Shown: piece after piece, positions 23,332 through 35,031 of the stretch | Numbering within the stretch: the first letter of the stretch is position 1 | Layout of the letters: the number at the start of each line of letters is the position of its first letter | Assembly (NCBI GenBank): GCA_026419785.1 | Contig: JAODTK010004599.1 | Coordinates: forward strand, 186,001-250,000 | Direction: 5' to 3' | From: Sclerodactyla briareus | Taxonomy: Eukaryota > Echinodermata > Holothuroidea > Dendrochirotida > Sclerodactylidae | Length of the DNA stretch: 64,000 nucleotides | The notes under the pieces: generated by a model | What the model saw: only the letters and a program-made list of their open reading frames with translations | What the model was told of the DNA's origin: nothing | The model's database searches: none | Position numbers and translations under genes: made by a program

Positions 23332-24730
23332 CAGGGGCGGCTGTAGGGATTTTTGTTTGGGGGGGGGGGAAATGTCATGTGACTGATATGGGGGAGGGTC
23401 TAAGGGGAGGGAGTGTCCCCCTCCCCTTTGAGATTTTTTTCAAGATAACCTTGATTGCTGCAAAATAGTGTTATCTTTCACAGTATTTCAACTCCTCATT
23501 GCACGCCAAAAAGTGCTACTGTCTTGAATTTCAGTATGTTTTTTAGAACGTTTCACAAATAATTCCATAATATCAGTGCGGTCTGTAAATCCGTAATAAT
23601 GCTTAAAAACGAATACCATGGGGGGTCGACTAATTTTCAAATATTACCCAATAAAACGTGAATTATAAAACCCGAGCAGCTGGATCATCAATTTCAAATT
23701 TCAAAGCACAATTTGTAAGCCTTTGCCATCAAAGCTAAGACACCAGTCGAGTCTTACCCTGGCATATCTCAGTAGGTTTTTCAGTCTTCTAACACAGAAA
23801 ATGATCTCTCTGTGGTAGCGGAACTATAGGAAGTGTCCAATGAATCCGTAAGGGGATGTGCAAGGTAGGGAACATATCTTGCATTCGTTTCAGTTTTCGA
23901 ATTGTCAGTTATCTGCCTCATTGTTGGGGGATTCCTTCGGGCGTTTTGTAGTGCTTTTCGTTCTAGTCAGTTGGTCATTAGATTTGGGAAAAGAGTGTTT
24001 TCTTTGATCTGCGGGTAATGGTCAGTCAGACGATCACAAGCGTTCCCCAAGCCTCTTTTGTATCCCCGTGTCGCCGCGGCCCGTGATGGATACCCCTCGC
24101 TTGGCTGGAAACACACATTCAAAGTCATTGACGATAGAGAGGTCGTTCTCTGAAACCGTTTTCTTCATCGTTTGTTTGACCGTGGTCCAACAGGATGTAG
24201 AATGTTTCACAACTCTATAGTAGTCTCTGCGTTAGAGAATATCCATTTGTGTACCACACGAATTTGCTTGGTAAACGTCTTATACGCGGCAAACGCATAG
24301 CGAATTTGAGAGGAAGAAGATCGATGTGGAACCAGTTCGAATTTCAATTATTATTGTTCACGTAAAATACGTTTACTGATTAGTCCTCAGGACGTTTCTT
24401 CCACAAATGTGTTTTTTTCGGACACTCGTAAGTGTTATGCCAGGAGGCAGAAACTTTGGTTAATGGTAAGGGCGTTAAATCCCGCCTAATCGAAGTAATT
24501 GACGGGTTTAGTGACTGAAAACGTCAAGATTCGATTAGTAATTAGATGGGAAGTAGGTGGATTGTTTCAGATATGAACGGACGCGCAGACCAACTGAATC
24601 GCACGGAAATGGAATGGAGTAGTGTATGGGCCTTATTCCATACAAATCCTTCATTTGAAAATGTTTATTAGAGAATGTTCTGGGGGGATCCCGTCCCCCC
24701 CCCCTTGGGCCCCTATGCCAACCGCCACTG
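23332..24730 (-). mobile_element. hAT DNA transposon remnant, 8-bp TSD intact
   Basis: The left end is CAGGGGCGGCTGTAGGG and the right end, read inverted, is CAGTGGCGGTTGGCATAGGG. TGTGTTCT lies directly before (23324-23331) and directly after (24731-24738), an exact 8-bp target duplication. CAG-starting short ends with 8-bp duplications are the hAT signature. A G run follows each terminus. The minus strand keeps a piece of transposase (next entry); the rest of the ~1.4 kb is decayed or replaced, so the copy is not autonomous. Confidence 0.85.
23700..23890 (-). pseudogene. hAT transposase dimerisation-domain fragment
   Basis: Minus-strand translation gives blocks that match the C-terminal hAT dimerisation domain: LHIPL, then TTERSFSV, then RRLKNLLRYARVRLDW. 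The family consensus is a hydrophobic stretch followed by S-x(2)-ERSFS and RR-LKxYLR. The blocks are in more than one frame, with about two frame changes, and no catalytic domain is recognisable upstream. It lies inside the hAT element and ends well short of its left terminus. Confidence 0.65.
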
Positions 24731-24738
24731 TGTGTTCT

Positions 24739-25600
24739 CATTAATTGCAACCACGCGATTATATGCAGGAAGGTAGCCTACATACAGCTTGAACCACTCG
24801 ATCGGATGGACGGGCTGTTTATACCATACAGAGAGGCCCCAAAATAAAAGACTGCGCCCGGCCCCTCACCATGACCCAACCTCACTCCACTCAATGAAAA
24901 AAATATGAAATTCTGGGATCTTTCGGGGGTGTATCATCGAAACTACACCGCTCATATTGACAGTTTGGCGAGCTTTTCAAATGAGATATCTCGAAGAAGA
25001 AAAAAATATGAACGTGGATAAAATTTGAAGAATTTGGATATGGTCCGTATAGATTGTTGTCGGTAGTTCTCTTTTAATATTATCCTGAGCATTATACAGT
25101 TATACTTCCCCTTTGCTGGGATCGTTGCCAGATTGCGCAACCGTTAAATGGGCATTAATGATACGGAAATAGAAATGTATCAATGAGCCCATAAAAATAA
25201 ATATCCTGCACATCAAAACCGATGAGAACATGAGCGCCCGGGACGCATTAGCCTATAAATAATCATTCAATCGAATTGAACGGGTTGAATAAGCAACTCT
25301 CTATCCCGAAATGTTCTGAAGGTAAATGGATCATTCTGTTAGTCTGGCCTTGAACCGCATTGCTGTTTTATTCTTGTCGGAATTTTCATCTAGCTTATTG
25401 TGTGCCCGAATTGGACATGTTGATTTCACTGAGTATTATAGGATCTAGAAGGTGCATACAATTGGATTAGGTGATGGAAATCCCCGGATGACCTGGCAGA
25501 ACAATGAGCATAGCGCATTGCTGAACATGTTGTCTATATCATAGACTGATAGAGGCAGACTCAGATGATATTCTCAGTTGTCTTGGGCTATATTGGGAGC
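24739..25600. other. No gene seen
   Basis: Ordinary AT-rich sequence between the hAT element and the next repeat block. No motif, repeat arms or credible exon were found. Confidence 0.5.
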
Positions 25601-25619
25601 GAACCCATGAACAAGAGGC

Positions 25620-26520
25620 ATGAGTTATTTAACATCAGATAATTCACCTAATTCGCCTATTAATCAAAATATGCAAAATATGATACCGTCGATCCCTATA
25701 AGGGTAAAAATCCTTTTTCTTATCATCGATCTGATCAACTTACACAATCTTGATAAAATGTGTCAACTTGACAGAGATTTGAGTCAGGGGAAGAATCAAA
25801 CTATTTCTGGTCAAAGTTTTTTTTCTTTTAAGTTGAGTTACATTCGACGGTTTCGACAAAATTTGGGTGGAAACGTTGACCAAAATAGTTTTGTGTTTGC
25901 TAATTCTGGGGTCATTTTGCCCACATGTTTTTCCAAAAAAAATTCCTCTAGGAGTGAATTAATACTCATGATATTATGTGATATTCTCACCGTGAAGTTG
26001 ATACAGCATCCTCACTTTGACTTTCACTTTTCAGGTCTGGAGCTTGGTACACATGTACGCCCCAGTGGAATCTCGGATTATTCGAAAGTGGGCACCACTG
26101 CAATGTTGGGGCCCCTAATTTGCATAATTTACGCAAAATTTTAACTAACTTTTTACTAACAAAATGTTAGTCGGATTTGAACGAAACTTGGTGGGTAGAG
26201 TCTATAGGTTGATTTCCGAAAAATTGGAGTTCTTTCAACGTTCAAGGTCGATCGGAGGGCAACTTGCATATTAGGGCGATTTCCAACTTTTGTCCTGATT
26301 TTGAACAAACGTGGTGAATGTAGTTACATTTGTCACAAGTTCCTGACAAAGTTAAGTCATTTCAAGGTCATCGTGGTCAAATTTGCATAATTTATGTGAC
26401 GTTTTGTAACGTCAATAGATTACAACAAACTTGGTGGAGCAAAATTGAGGTCTTTATGGGGTTGTTAGAAAGCCACTGGGCTTGATAACATAAGTTTTTC
26501 TCTATGAAGTTGCTGCTGGT
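25620..26520 (+). repeat. Degenerate tandem repeat, ACTTGGTGG / TTTGCATAATTTA family
   Basis: Units repeat GAACRAACTTGGTGG, an AAGGTC block and TTTGCATAATTTA with spacing near 130 bp (about 25860, 26170, 26295 and 26425). The same blocks recur at 38.8-39.1 and 48.35-48.7 kb. A 174-codon frame at 25620-26144 lies across these units and is not a gene by composition or motifs. Confidence 0.5.
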
Positions 26521-26529
26521 CATATGCCC

Positions 26530-28145
26530 CCTCCCTTTCCTTCATTATCAACTATCTCTCGCTCATTGGGGTTTTTCCTCATGAGTGGAACACTGCTAAG
26601 GTTTCCCCGGTTTTCAAAGAAGGGTCCAGTTGTCAGGTTGACAACTATAGACCTATTTCTGTTCTGCCAGTTGTGTCTAAAATCTTGGAAAGCGTAGTTC
26701 ATGATCAACTGTACCAATACCAAGTAATAACTTCTGAACCGTGCAATCATGCTTCAGACCTGAATACTCTACTACAACTGCTTCAAGTTATTGGTTGATG
26801 ATATTTATCGAATACTGATGGTGCCTGGACAGAAAAAGTACACCCAGGCATTTTTTTTTCCTTGACTTCAAGAAGCTTTTGATACAGTTATCAGAAATCC
26901 TGTTAAGAAACTGGTCTTCCTTGGAGTTACTGACCCAACATTGGATTGTTAGTTCATACCTATCCGATCGTAGCCAGATTGTTCAGATTGAAGATAAAAA
27001 ATCTGAGGTGATTGGTAGTAAAGTCATGTGGGTTGTGTTTTTTCCACAGGACTCCATTATTGGACCCTCTTTCTTGTTTATATTAATGACTTGCCTTCTG
27101 CTGCATGTAAAAGCTAGACAATAATTTATGCAGATGATACAGCCCTCATTTATGGTTCTGAACTTCTGATGATGTACAAGAAGTTCTTCCTTGTGATCTT
27201 ACCCTGATTTGTTAATTGGTTTACAAACAGATTGACCCTAATGTTGAAAAAAACAATTGCATGCTTTTTGGAACACCTTCTATGCTTAGAGCTGTTAAGA
27301 GAGCTGGTCCACTCAAACTTCAACATGATTCGCAGATGTAGAACCGATTAATGTTTTTAGTACCGTTGTTGGATAGTACCTTGACCTTCAAGGAACATAT
27401 TTCTATGGTTTGCAAGAAAATCTTCTTGCAGACTTGGATTTCTTGGAAGGGTAAAGAAATATTTCCACACACCTATAGAATGGTTGTTTTTAATAGCATA
27501 CTTAGCCCCCATTTTGATTTGCCAGCTGTATCTGGTCCAACAACTTACAATAAGTTACAAGAGTGTTTGACTCTCTACAAGGAGGCTGGCAGGATCATTC
27601 TAGCTCTCCAAGGACTACCCCCACTCTGAGTGCTTTCAGCATTGTTCATGGTTTTCTATGGAGCAAGGTGGAATTACCATCGTCAGTGGTTATGCCCACG
27701 ATTAAGATAGCCACTGCTCCGATTACCCCTCGCTGATAGTATTTTCCGGTCGCCCCTAGAGAGCATGCTACAAGATCTTCCCGCTTGGTTATTTTTTACC
27801 TTCCACTTTCGGCAACCAATTGGGGGAGGCGACGTTTATCTAGCCATGGCGTAAATCATGGAATGCTTTGCCTCAAGAAATTTAGATGTGCATATCAAAT
27901 ACGTTCAAATCTAAACTGAAACGATCAAGCGAAAGTGGATTGGATTTCTGGCAACTGTAATTGGATTAGCTTTTGGTATTTTTAGTGGTTGGTTTGAAGT
28001 TTATATTATTTCATTTTATATATTTATTGTATTTTTCTTGTCCGCTATTGTTTTTGTGCAGGGACCCTGGGAGAACACTTGCCTGGCTGTGCCGTGACAG
28101 GTTATAAAATATTGTTATAAATGATTGCAAATGAAAAAAATAAAA
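26530..28145 (+). mobile_element. CR1/L2-like LINE, 5'-truncated and decayed
   Basis: Conserved blocks of the reverse transcriptase appear in order: a FKEGSSC-like start, DNYRPISVLPVVSKILE near 26635, LDFKKAFDTV near 26865, SYLSDRSQIVQIED near 26957, YADDTALIYGS near 27130, then LDSTLTFKEHISMVCKKI near 27370. A C-terminal WNALPQEI-type block follows near 27860. Blocks fall in different frames with several stops, so it is dead. The tail after 28080 is A-rich. The order and wording of motifs fit the CR1/L2 side of the Jockey superfamily. The endonuclease and ORF1 are missing. Confidence 0.85.
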
Positions 28146-28420
28146 AAAGTTAGTATACTTTCCTTCCTAAATTAGTGCTCAAAAGCGGGGAATATACACG
28201 TGGGCGTTTAACCCGCCTACACATGTCTTGTTCTTCTTCTCCTTCAAAACTGCTGCGTTTCATTTGCGGTAATTACCGTCATCGACGACTGGAAAAAAGC
28301 GATACATTTGTTAAACTCGCAATTACCAGTCGTGAATTGGTGCGTACATTCTAACTCGACTTTCACAAGTAATCCAAGATGGCGGACATTGTACTGTAAC
28401 ACGAAGCTTGAATTAGTTCA
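28146..28420. other. No gene seen
   Basis: Short stretch between the LINE tail and the degenerate repeat array; no feature recognised. Confidence 0.5.
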
Positions 28421-28429
28421 CGATCTATT

Positions 28430-30570
28430 CAGGGCGTTAGTTAGGATTTTTCACCTCGGGTCGGGGGCGCGAGCCACTATCTACGGAGCGGCCAGCATCG
28501 GTTTGGCGCGGAGCGGAGAATAAATTGTGAGGTGTTTATAACACCTCCTAGTGCGCCGGAATGGCCCTGAAAGGGACGCTTATACTCCCACTATCGGTTA
28601 AAAACAAACTTCCTCCTCGTGGTGGAAGTACACTGAAAACAACACATGCATCTTTGCAAACATCTCGGCTTACTGGAATATATCCGATCTAAATGAGGGT
28701 GGGTTTCCCTTCTCCAATACTTTAACATATAATATTACAAGAAAACAACGCCATACGAGTGGCAGCATTGGTTCCTCTGTCCGCCAGCCCGTACAGTATA
28801 TGCCAGACACTAAAATAAACTCTCATTTATGATCACTAATATGATTAACAGTGATTATTTATTATTTTATATATGTTATATTGAGGGGCGATGTGGCTGA
28901 ACAATTTATTTACGATTGAGCGGAGCGCACCATAGGTTGGCGCGTATCTGCACCCAGAAATGTTGGCTTTTTATACTTGCCGGGCCAATGCGAAAATTGG
29001 ATGTGCCAATTTTAGTAAGAAAAGAATGTTGAAAAGTTGTCACTCTGCAAAATATAGTGATAAGCTAAGTGACAATATGTTAATTACTGTACACACCCCG
29101 TTGTGAAATGTGGAAGATGATTTTGCCGGGTATTAAACGGAGACCAATATTTGCTTGGCGTGATCGATTGTCACTCGGATTGCCGCGAAATAGTACTTTA
29201 CGGTACTTGACTTCCAGTTGGCGCAGCTAGGATTCTCAGTGGGGGCGCTGGAGGAAGGGGGAACTAAGAGCAAAGGTGTCGCCAGACTTCTCGTCTTTCT
29301 TAAGGGGGGGGGGGGGAGGGGACAGAACATTTCCAGAAGGAACAAGTCTACTATCCGAGTGGAGCGCCACCATCAGTTGGCGCGAATCATACACGGGAAT
29401 TTTTCACCGTACAATCCCCCAGATGGCCGGAAATGGCCTTTCCCGGGCGTGTTAGGCTGCACGTGCCAAGTTCACACATGGGCCTTTTATGAGCACCAAA
29501 TTTGTAATCGATTGGGAAAATTTGGACATGTTGTCGGACCGGTCCTATCGTTGCCCCGACTTCAACTTGCTAGCCAGAATGTTCAACAATTGCTGTGCCA
29601 TACTACGATCCACCAGTGCGCGCGAAGAGCGTGCAATTTTTCTCAAGATTCAGAGCCATATCTTAGAAAATCCCTATCTTTGTGAATCCCAGCAGGAATT
29701 TAGGACATTTAGCTAGCTTTGCTCTACTTTCCAATCATGATATAAAAGTTATGCCATAGATTGCAGGAAACTTCCGAGTAGAAGTTCCTGGATCCTGGAG
29801 AGTACACGCGTTGAAAATCCTAGCAGCCTGATAGCCTAGGTTACTGCAGTTCAAAATTGCGCGTGGTTGAGAGAGGAAGAAACGGAAAAGAGGCTAAAGG
29901 GTTTATTAGTATAATCCAAAAGAGGTTGATTGTAGTTTCCAAGTTCAATGAGAATGTTGTATATTTTCACCTCACAGATATGTATGCGCTAGGGGGTCAT
30001 GGTCAATGACAGATTTTTTTTTTTTTTGGGAGGGGGGGGCACGGGCTAGAGTATTCATATGAGCGTTCTTTATATCTGAGCGGAGAGACAGCATTTGTTG
30101 GTGAGTAGTGTACACGGAAATTTTGGGATAAAAGGCCTCCTCGATGTTAAGAAAAGGCACTCCTGATCTTCTCACAGCCTAGTTCTTGTAGGGCGTTGAC
30201 CATTGAAATGTGATTGGGCATACACCGAATAAAATTTTACGCATATCTAAAAAAAATTCCATCGCAGTTACGAAGAAAGGAAACACTATTTTTTGTGGGC
30301 ACTCAGTAAAATTTGGGAAAATTTCTCCCTTGCTTCACCCTGCTTTTATTCCCCATTCTCCGCCCGAGTTGCGCTACTCGAGTTCTCGATCTAAACTTGA
30401 TTTGCACTGCCTCGGATGCCGTTATAATGGTGTTGCCCCAACTTGGTTTTTAATGCAACTCGACCTGTACTGTCTACTATTGGGCAGGGGGGGGGGGGGG
30501 GGAATTTATGACGTGGCCATCTGAGCGGAGCACCATCGTCGGCTAAGGCGGACCGTATTGAGGATTTTTT
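28430..30570 (+). repeat. Degenerate array of GAGCGGAGCGCC / GTTGGCGCG units
   Basis: A module is repeated with spacing of about 440-720 bp. It has a G-rich run, 30-60 bp of variable DNA, then GAGYGGAGCGCCACCAT-like sequence, a GTTGGCGCG block and a TACACGGAAATTTT-like block. Copies begin near 28484, 28918, 29358, 30077 and 30522; an antisense copy lies at 2370-2600. The modules are strongly diverged. I do not recognise the element. It could be an old tandem array or several insertions of one short element. Confidence 0.5.
29489..29716 (+). CDS. Small open frame, 75 codons, unknown
   Basis: From ATG to TAG the frame reads like ordinary protein: WENLDMLSDRSYRCPDFN, then ARMFNNCCAIL, then REERAIFLKIQSHILENP. 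It has mixed hydrophobic and charged residues and no low complexity. It sits between two units of the degenerate array and has no copy in the other units. No family is recognised and no splice sites were chosen. It may be a fragment of an old gene or element, or chance. Confidence 0.25.
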   Translation: MSTKFVIDWENLDMLSDRSYRCPDFNLLARMFNNCCAILRSTSAREERAIFLKIQSHILENPYLCESQQEFRTFS

Positions 30571-30574
30571 TACT

Positions 30575-31056
30575 CTTAGGCAGGGGCTTTAGTACAACCG
30601 CGCGTCCGCGCCTGATAAATGGGCCGTCGACTTTGGGTTACACGGGTGTACCGTTGTATCTTACGATTTCAGCTGACTCCTGCAGGTTCGGCGTCTCTCA
30701 TTAGAGCAAATTATGGTCCATCTTTCGGCAAGGGTGCCAACATACATTTATGTCGAAATTGAGTTCAACCCTCCCCCCCCCCACAACCAAAAATGCAGCG
30801 GTATTAAATCTCATGACCAATGACTTTTTCCCCTGATAGCCTGTAGTGGGTCGAAAAGGGGGGGGGGGGGGGCTTCCGGCCTCGATCCAATTTTTTTCAT
30901 CTGAGATACCGGAAGCTGATGATGTACACCTGATTGGATCAGCGCGGCCGGGGGGGGGGGGTAGTGCTAAATCGTGGGAAACATTCTCACGGTTTATTCG
31001 CCTATATGACTCACAATAGCCTAGTTTCGTCACCTTTCAGTTTTTTGGTTTCTCTC
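30575..31056. other. No gene; G-rich runs
   Basis: Runs of G at 30860-30872 and 30951-30961 and of C at about 30772-30782. The 110- and 136-codon frames covering 30.70-31.34 kb include these runs and a pyrimidine tract and are not supported as genes. Confidence 0.45.
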
Positions 31057-31200
31057 GTCCTTTTTTTTTTTACAACCAATTCCCTCTGCCCCTTATCTCC
31101 CTTTTCTCTTTTTCTCCTCCCTTCTTTCCTATCCTCTCTTCTTTCACTATCCCCTCTTTTTTCTTTTTTTCTTTTTTTTTTCCCTCCTTATTCACACTTT
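31057..31200 (+). repeat. Homopyrimidine tract
   Basis: About 140 bp almost entirely C and T, with repeated CTTTTT and CCCTC blocks. Such tracts can form triplex DNA. Just beyond it, at about 31243-31282, GCCCCCCTGGATACGCGCCTG resembles the right terminus of a hAT element. Confidence 0.7.
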
Positions 31201-31369
31201 CTTATTGTCCCGTTCCTTTTTCATCTTCTCTACCGTGAGGGCGCGCGCCCCCAAAGCCTCTGCCCCCCTGGATACGCGCCTGATACTCGTCCCTTTGTAA
31301 GATGCTGCCGCAACGTTAATGGATTCTATAGTAACATAACATGACTATTCCGCAATGTTCTCAACATCA

Positions 31370-31705
31370 GATGGACCAATAACAATTGGATACGAAACGA
31401 TGAACTCTATGATGTGACCAATCAAATCCCTGGTCTTCCGTAGTAGCCATGACGTTTGAGATTTTGGTCACGTCGCGAGACTCCAAGAAGAAGCTCCAGC
31501 GAAGATCGCTCAAAGAGAAGCATTGAGACATACTACTAAGCCAGTTGGGAGGACCTGTGACTACCTTGCTCGGAAAAATCAAATCGCAATTCAGGGACAT
31601 CAACATTAACAGTTTCGAGGAAGCAGTAAACTTTGCGCAAGATCGTGATACGTGGCGGAGATTGATCACTTAGCATGTCGGATAGACGAGACTCAACATA
31701 CTACT
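31370..31705 (+). mobile_element. RTE-like LINE 3' end
   Basis: Near 31580-31670 one frame reads FRDININSFEEAVNFAQDRD, then TWRRLIT and a stop, with a GRP/PVTTLLGKI-like block just before. This Q-D-R-x-x-WR-x-L ending after a GRP-x-x-x-W block is the usual C-terminus of RTE-type LINEs. A short CTACTACTACTT tail follows at 31701, also typical. Earlier blocks are in other frames, so only a decayed 3' end remains. Confidence 0.65.
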
Positions 31706-32400
31706 ACTACTTATAACGCCTGAATTATGTCATCAGTCTTCTGTTCGGCTCACCGAGCTACACCACTCGTGAACTGCATGCAGCAAGTCCAGAATGTGCT
31801 ACTCGGGTGATATGATATTGGGAAAATATTTAATACATCATAGCATTCTCCTTCGTTTCGAAAAGATGTCCAACGGAGGTGGCCTATGAATCATATGGTG
31901 GCTACATGATGATATGTCGGACACGGGTTCTTGACTATAGATAATACCTTAGTTTCTATAGCATTCATCTCTCAGCAACTGCTACAGTGTTCATTTTTGT
32001 GTTTGTGTGTTGGCAAAACCTGCTAAAGGAACATAGCACCCGGTAGGAAAAGGTACCTCAGCATGAATAGGTTTTCAGTCAATTTGTTTGGCTTGTTGGT
32101 GAGGCTATTAATTTTGTTTTGTTTCCGACATCGCATCGATTACCTGGCATTGCTTTTTGTTTGCTGCATGTTTTTTTTTTCTGATGTGGTAGGAAAATAC
32201 GCGAATTTATGCCTGAAGATAAATAGGCATCGCATAAAAGCTGAGTTGTATTACTTGCTTCTACCAGAATTGTTCTATTATATCAAGTGTAACAGATATA
32301 TGCTCCTTGTCCATATATGCATATTCACCTTTCTGTTTCAAGAAATGTCCAGAAAGAGTCAACAGAATGCTACTCATTGCTTTTTGGTGGCTTTTCACTA
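31706..32400. other. No gene seen
   Basis: A 112-codon frame at 32063-32401 is rich in Leu, Phe and Cys, as expected for random AT-rich DNA, and has no motif or splice context. Confidence 0.45.
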
Positions 32401-32436
32401 GTGTTCACTGTGTGTAATTGTTCTGCCTCCCCCCCC

Positions 32437-32500
32437 CCCCAGCACTTCCGATTCCCCCTCCCCCAAGTGCCCCAGCTTTTGAAATCCTGGTACCGCCACT
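32437..32500 (-). mobile_element. hAT terminal fragment
   Basis: A C-rich stretch followed by TTGAAATCCTGGTACCGCCACTG-type sequence ending at 32500. Read inverted this begins CAGTGGCGG, the same terminus as the right end of the hAT element at 24730. The other end was not found. Confidence 0.5.
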
Positions 32501-32734
32501 GCCTGACCCCCGTCAAGAAGTTTGTCCTTTTGCCCCACCTCATATTTGATTCAAACTGCTCTTTCCCGTTCCCTACTGTAGGCTATCTTCGACATATAGA
32601 CCTATTGACATCAATAGGTTCAATGCCTGCTCAATTATGCTGTGAATGATGGAATGAGGTGAATCATGACAGATCATCCGATTGCATATGAGGCTTCCGC
32701 CCTGCACATAAAGCATCCCCCCAACATTTTCTTC

Positions 32735-32821
32735 TGCCGCCTCCCCCCAAATTGCCCCCCCCCCCCCCCGCCACTTTGTCCCCCTCCCCCCCGCCACCTT
32801 GAATTTCCTGGTGCCGCCACT
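32735..32821 (-). mobile_element. hAT terminal fragment, second copy
   Basis: The same ending as at 32500 (CCTGGTGCCGCCACTG) preceded by C runs at about 32756-32770 and 32781-32792. Two copies of one terminus within 320 bp suggest nested or repeated insertions of the same element family. Confidence 0.5.
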
Positions 32822-32888
32822 GACTGCAACGTACACTACTGTTTTAAGACTGGTCTGTCAGTAACTTACTTCAACGTAGGCAATTGAC

Positions 32889-33255
32889 AGAGTGGTTAGC
32901 ACAGTTGGTAGAGCGTCCGCTTTCCACCCGGTAGGCCGGGGTTCGAATCCCGGTCGGGGTCATACCAAAGACTTTAAAAATGGGACCTCTTGCCTTCTCG
33001 CTTGGCGCTCAGCATGAGGGATAGGAACAGGGCAAAAATGTGGGGTAGGCAATCTGTGAATTAGTTGCCGTCGGCGTGTGAGTACCCCCTCCTTCACATT
33101 AAGTACCGCAAAGAGGCATCGCCTTGTTCCGTGTACCTGGTGAAGGTTTCGCCGCTGACAATTCGTGTGATATATCCAGGTCCGCACCCTTGCCGGGCCT
33201 CGTATAGGTAGGGTCCTTTGTCCGGCAAGTGATGAGTAAAAAAAAAAAAAAAAAA
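32889..33255 (+). mobile_element. tRNA-derived SINE, family 1, full-length looking
   Basis: The head is tRNA-like: A box TTAGCACAGTTGG at about 32896 and B box GGTTCGAATCC at 32941, with an anticodon loop TTTCCAC that would give TCC (glycine). The ~250-nt body ends in a stem-loop where CTTGCCG (33189) pairs with CGGCAAG (33222), followed by an 18-A tail at 33238-33255. The 3' stem-loop is the likely LINE reverse-transcriptase recognition site. A reverse copy lies at 50284-50627 and a 3' fragment at 590-705. It is not a working tRNA gene, because the acceptor and anticodon stems carry mismatches and the unit continues into a body. Confidence 0.85.
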
Positions 33256-34168
33256 GACGGCCGGGACTCCCAGCTGCCATGGAAAAGGCAAATCTTGTTA
33301 AAATAATTGACTTATTTCCTCCTATGACTGTATGAAAATGAAAGGGAAGTTGGAGAAGTGAAAACAAAACAGGACGCTCGTTAATTTGATGAATAGGATA
33401 CTCTCTAATTAAACTGTTAAAACTTTCAATGAGTTTACTTACTGCAGGTCTATAATATCGATATCCTATTTAAAGCCTATGATGTCACATGCTAAATTGA
33501 CTTGTGTCACTGCATGAGTGTTGATATTACAGTGTACAAGAGGGGAATTCCCCATTGTGCCCAGTGGGCACTCCATTACATCGTCTTCTTGTGTTCATTG
33601 GCCTTCATGGAAGTTATTGAAAGTATAGTGGGAAGTCGTTTGTATTATTTGTAAATAAGTAGTTCGTGGAACCGACGAACCCAAACACATTTTTCTGCAT
33701 ACATTGGAAGTTTTCCAGATGGAATCCCTTTTCAGGAATAAATGGAATTTCCGAGTTTTCATGGAGAAACTATACCACACCATTATATTTGGTGACATAT
33801 CCACATATAGGCCATAGGATGTTCAACGCAAGTCTACCAAATCAGTATATAAGCCTACTACAACCACGTGATGGTGCATTTCATTATCTCATTTCCACAC
33901 TTTCCAATCCATTCAAGGATAACTACTAGTTTGGGAATTCGCATGGCAAGTCAAGATAAACAAAAGAGACGAACTTGTAAATAGATTGACAGAATGACAG
34001 GCAGCCAACAGAAAAACGGACTATCGCCAGACTAACAAAATCTAAAAGATCTGGAGGGGGTGGGATTGATCCAGATTAGGCTACCCATTGTGGACTTATC
34101 GTACTTACAAAGAGTTCAGATTTTTACCTCTGTTGGCATCAAACGACCTCTCACCTGAATTAAAACAC
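33256..34168. other. No gene seen
   Basis: No coding-like frame, repeat arm or RNA gene recognised between the SINE and the TCTA microsatellite. Confidence 0.5.
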
Positions 34169-34169
34169 C

Positions 34170-34241
<72 letters not shown>

Positions 34242-34254
34242 GTCTGTCTGTCTG
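34169..34254 (+). repeat. (TCTA)n microsatellite grading into (TCTG)n
   Basis: About 18 tandem TCTA units followed by TCTG units to about 34256. It is a simple tetranucleotide repeat; the open frame reading YLSI repeats is its translation. Confidence 0.95.
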
Positions 34255-34269
34255 TCCGTCTGATTGTCT

Positions 34270-34830
34270 TTAAGTATTTGGTCTTTGATGAATGTTGACC
34301 GAACTTGGGACATAATGGTCCCTGTGTTCTGGGCACTTTTGGCAACTTGTACGTCGGGGTCAAATGTCATTAATGGATATAATGGACGATTATCTAAATA
34401 TTTCCAAGTATAATCTTCTACAGGTTAGGGTGGATTACCGTGATACTCGGTCATCGCTCTCTTTGATTAGTGTATACCCGTTGGGTGTTCAGGAATTTAG
34501 GGCCAACTCTTAGGGCAATATAATGAGCCTAACCATCGAGAAAGAATTCCATGATACTTGCTCAGTGTTATCGACGGCCGGCTAGCGGTAACTGGGGGTG
34601 TTCAAGGAATTGAGTTCAAAGTTTTTTAAAGGGGCGAAATAATTATGGAGTGCATAATGCATCTCCTGTACGTTAAGTTGGAATATAACGATACTTTCTC
34701 AGTCCTATCATCGTCCAGTGGTACTTTTGGGTATTCAGAAATTATATCAAAATTTGTTTTTCTAGTACAAATGTGTGTACTGGGTGGCTATTTGATGAAA
34801 TGTAGAGACCAAGCCGGGGAACACATTAAG
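34270..34830 (+). repeat. Diverged tandem units, GATACT / GGGTGTTCAGGAATT
   Basis: Three units share a GATACTYGCTCAG block (34441, 34552, 34691) and a GGGTGTTCAGGAATT block about 45 bp later (34490, 34597, 34730). Spacing is 110-140 bp. A related block lies at 20216. No coding function. Confidence 0.55.
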
Positions 34831-34849
34831 TCATCATTAACTGCGAGAC

Positions 34850-34945
34850 GAGACCAGTAGAGAGCGGGGTTGAACCTGGGTCCCTTGTGCGCAATGCCTC
34901 GCTCTGATCATTACACTCCAATCCCACCCTCGTAACCAGTAAGGA
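34850..34945 (-). mobile_element. tRNA-like SINE head
   Basis: Read on the minus strand, a B box GGTTCAACCCC lies after an anticodon-arm-like GAGGCATTGCGCACAAGG and an A-box-like TGTAATGATCAG. This is the layout of a tRNA-derived SINE promoter. The body is not aligned to the other SINEs in the window. Confidence 0.4.
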
Positions 34946-35031
34946 TTTTTTTTCCTGTGAGAGCGAGTGCCCAGCAGTATTGGCAGGTGTATGTTTGAAA
35001 CATAATCGTAACAAGTCAGTTCTTCCTATAC

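Noticed and set aside
25620-26144. 174-codon gene
   Set aside because: The frame spans dispersed ACTTGGTGG/TTTGCATAA repeat units that recur elsewhere without the frame.
32889-32962. Functional tRNA-Gly gene
   Set aside because: A and B boxes are good, but stems are mismatched and the unit runs into a SINE body with an A tail; a second copy has the same body.
34088-34273. YLSI-repeat protein
   Set aside because: Translation of the TCTA microsatellite.
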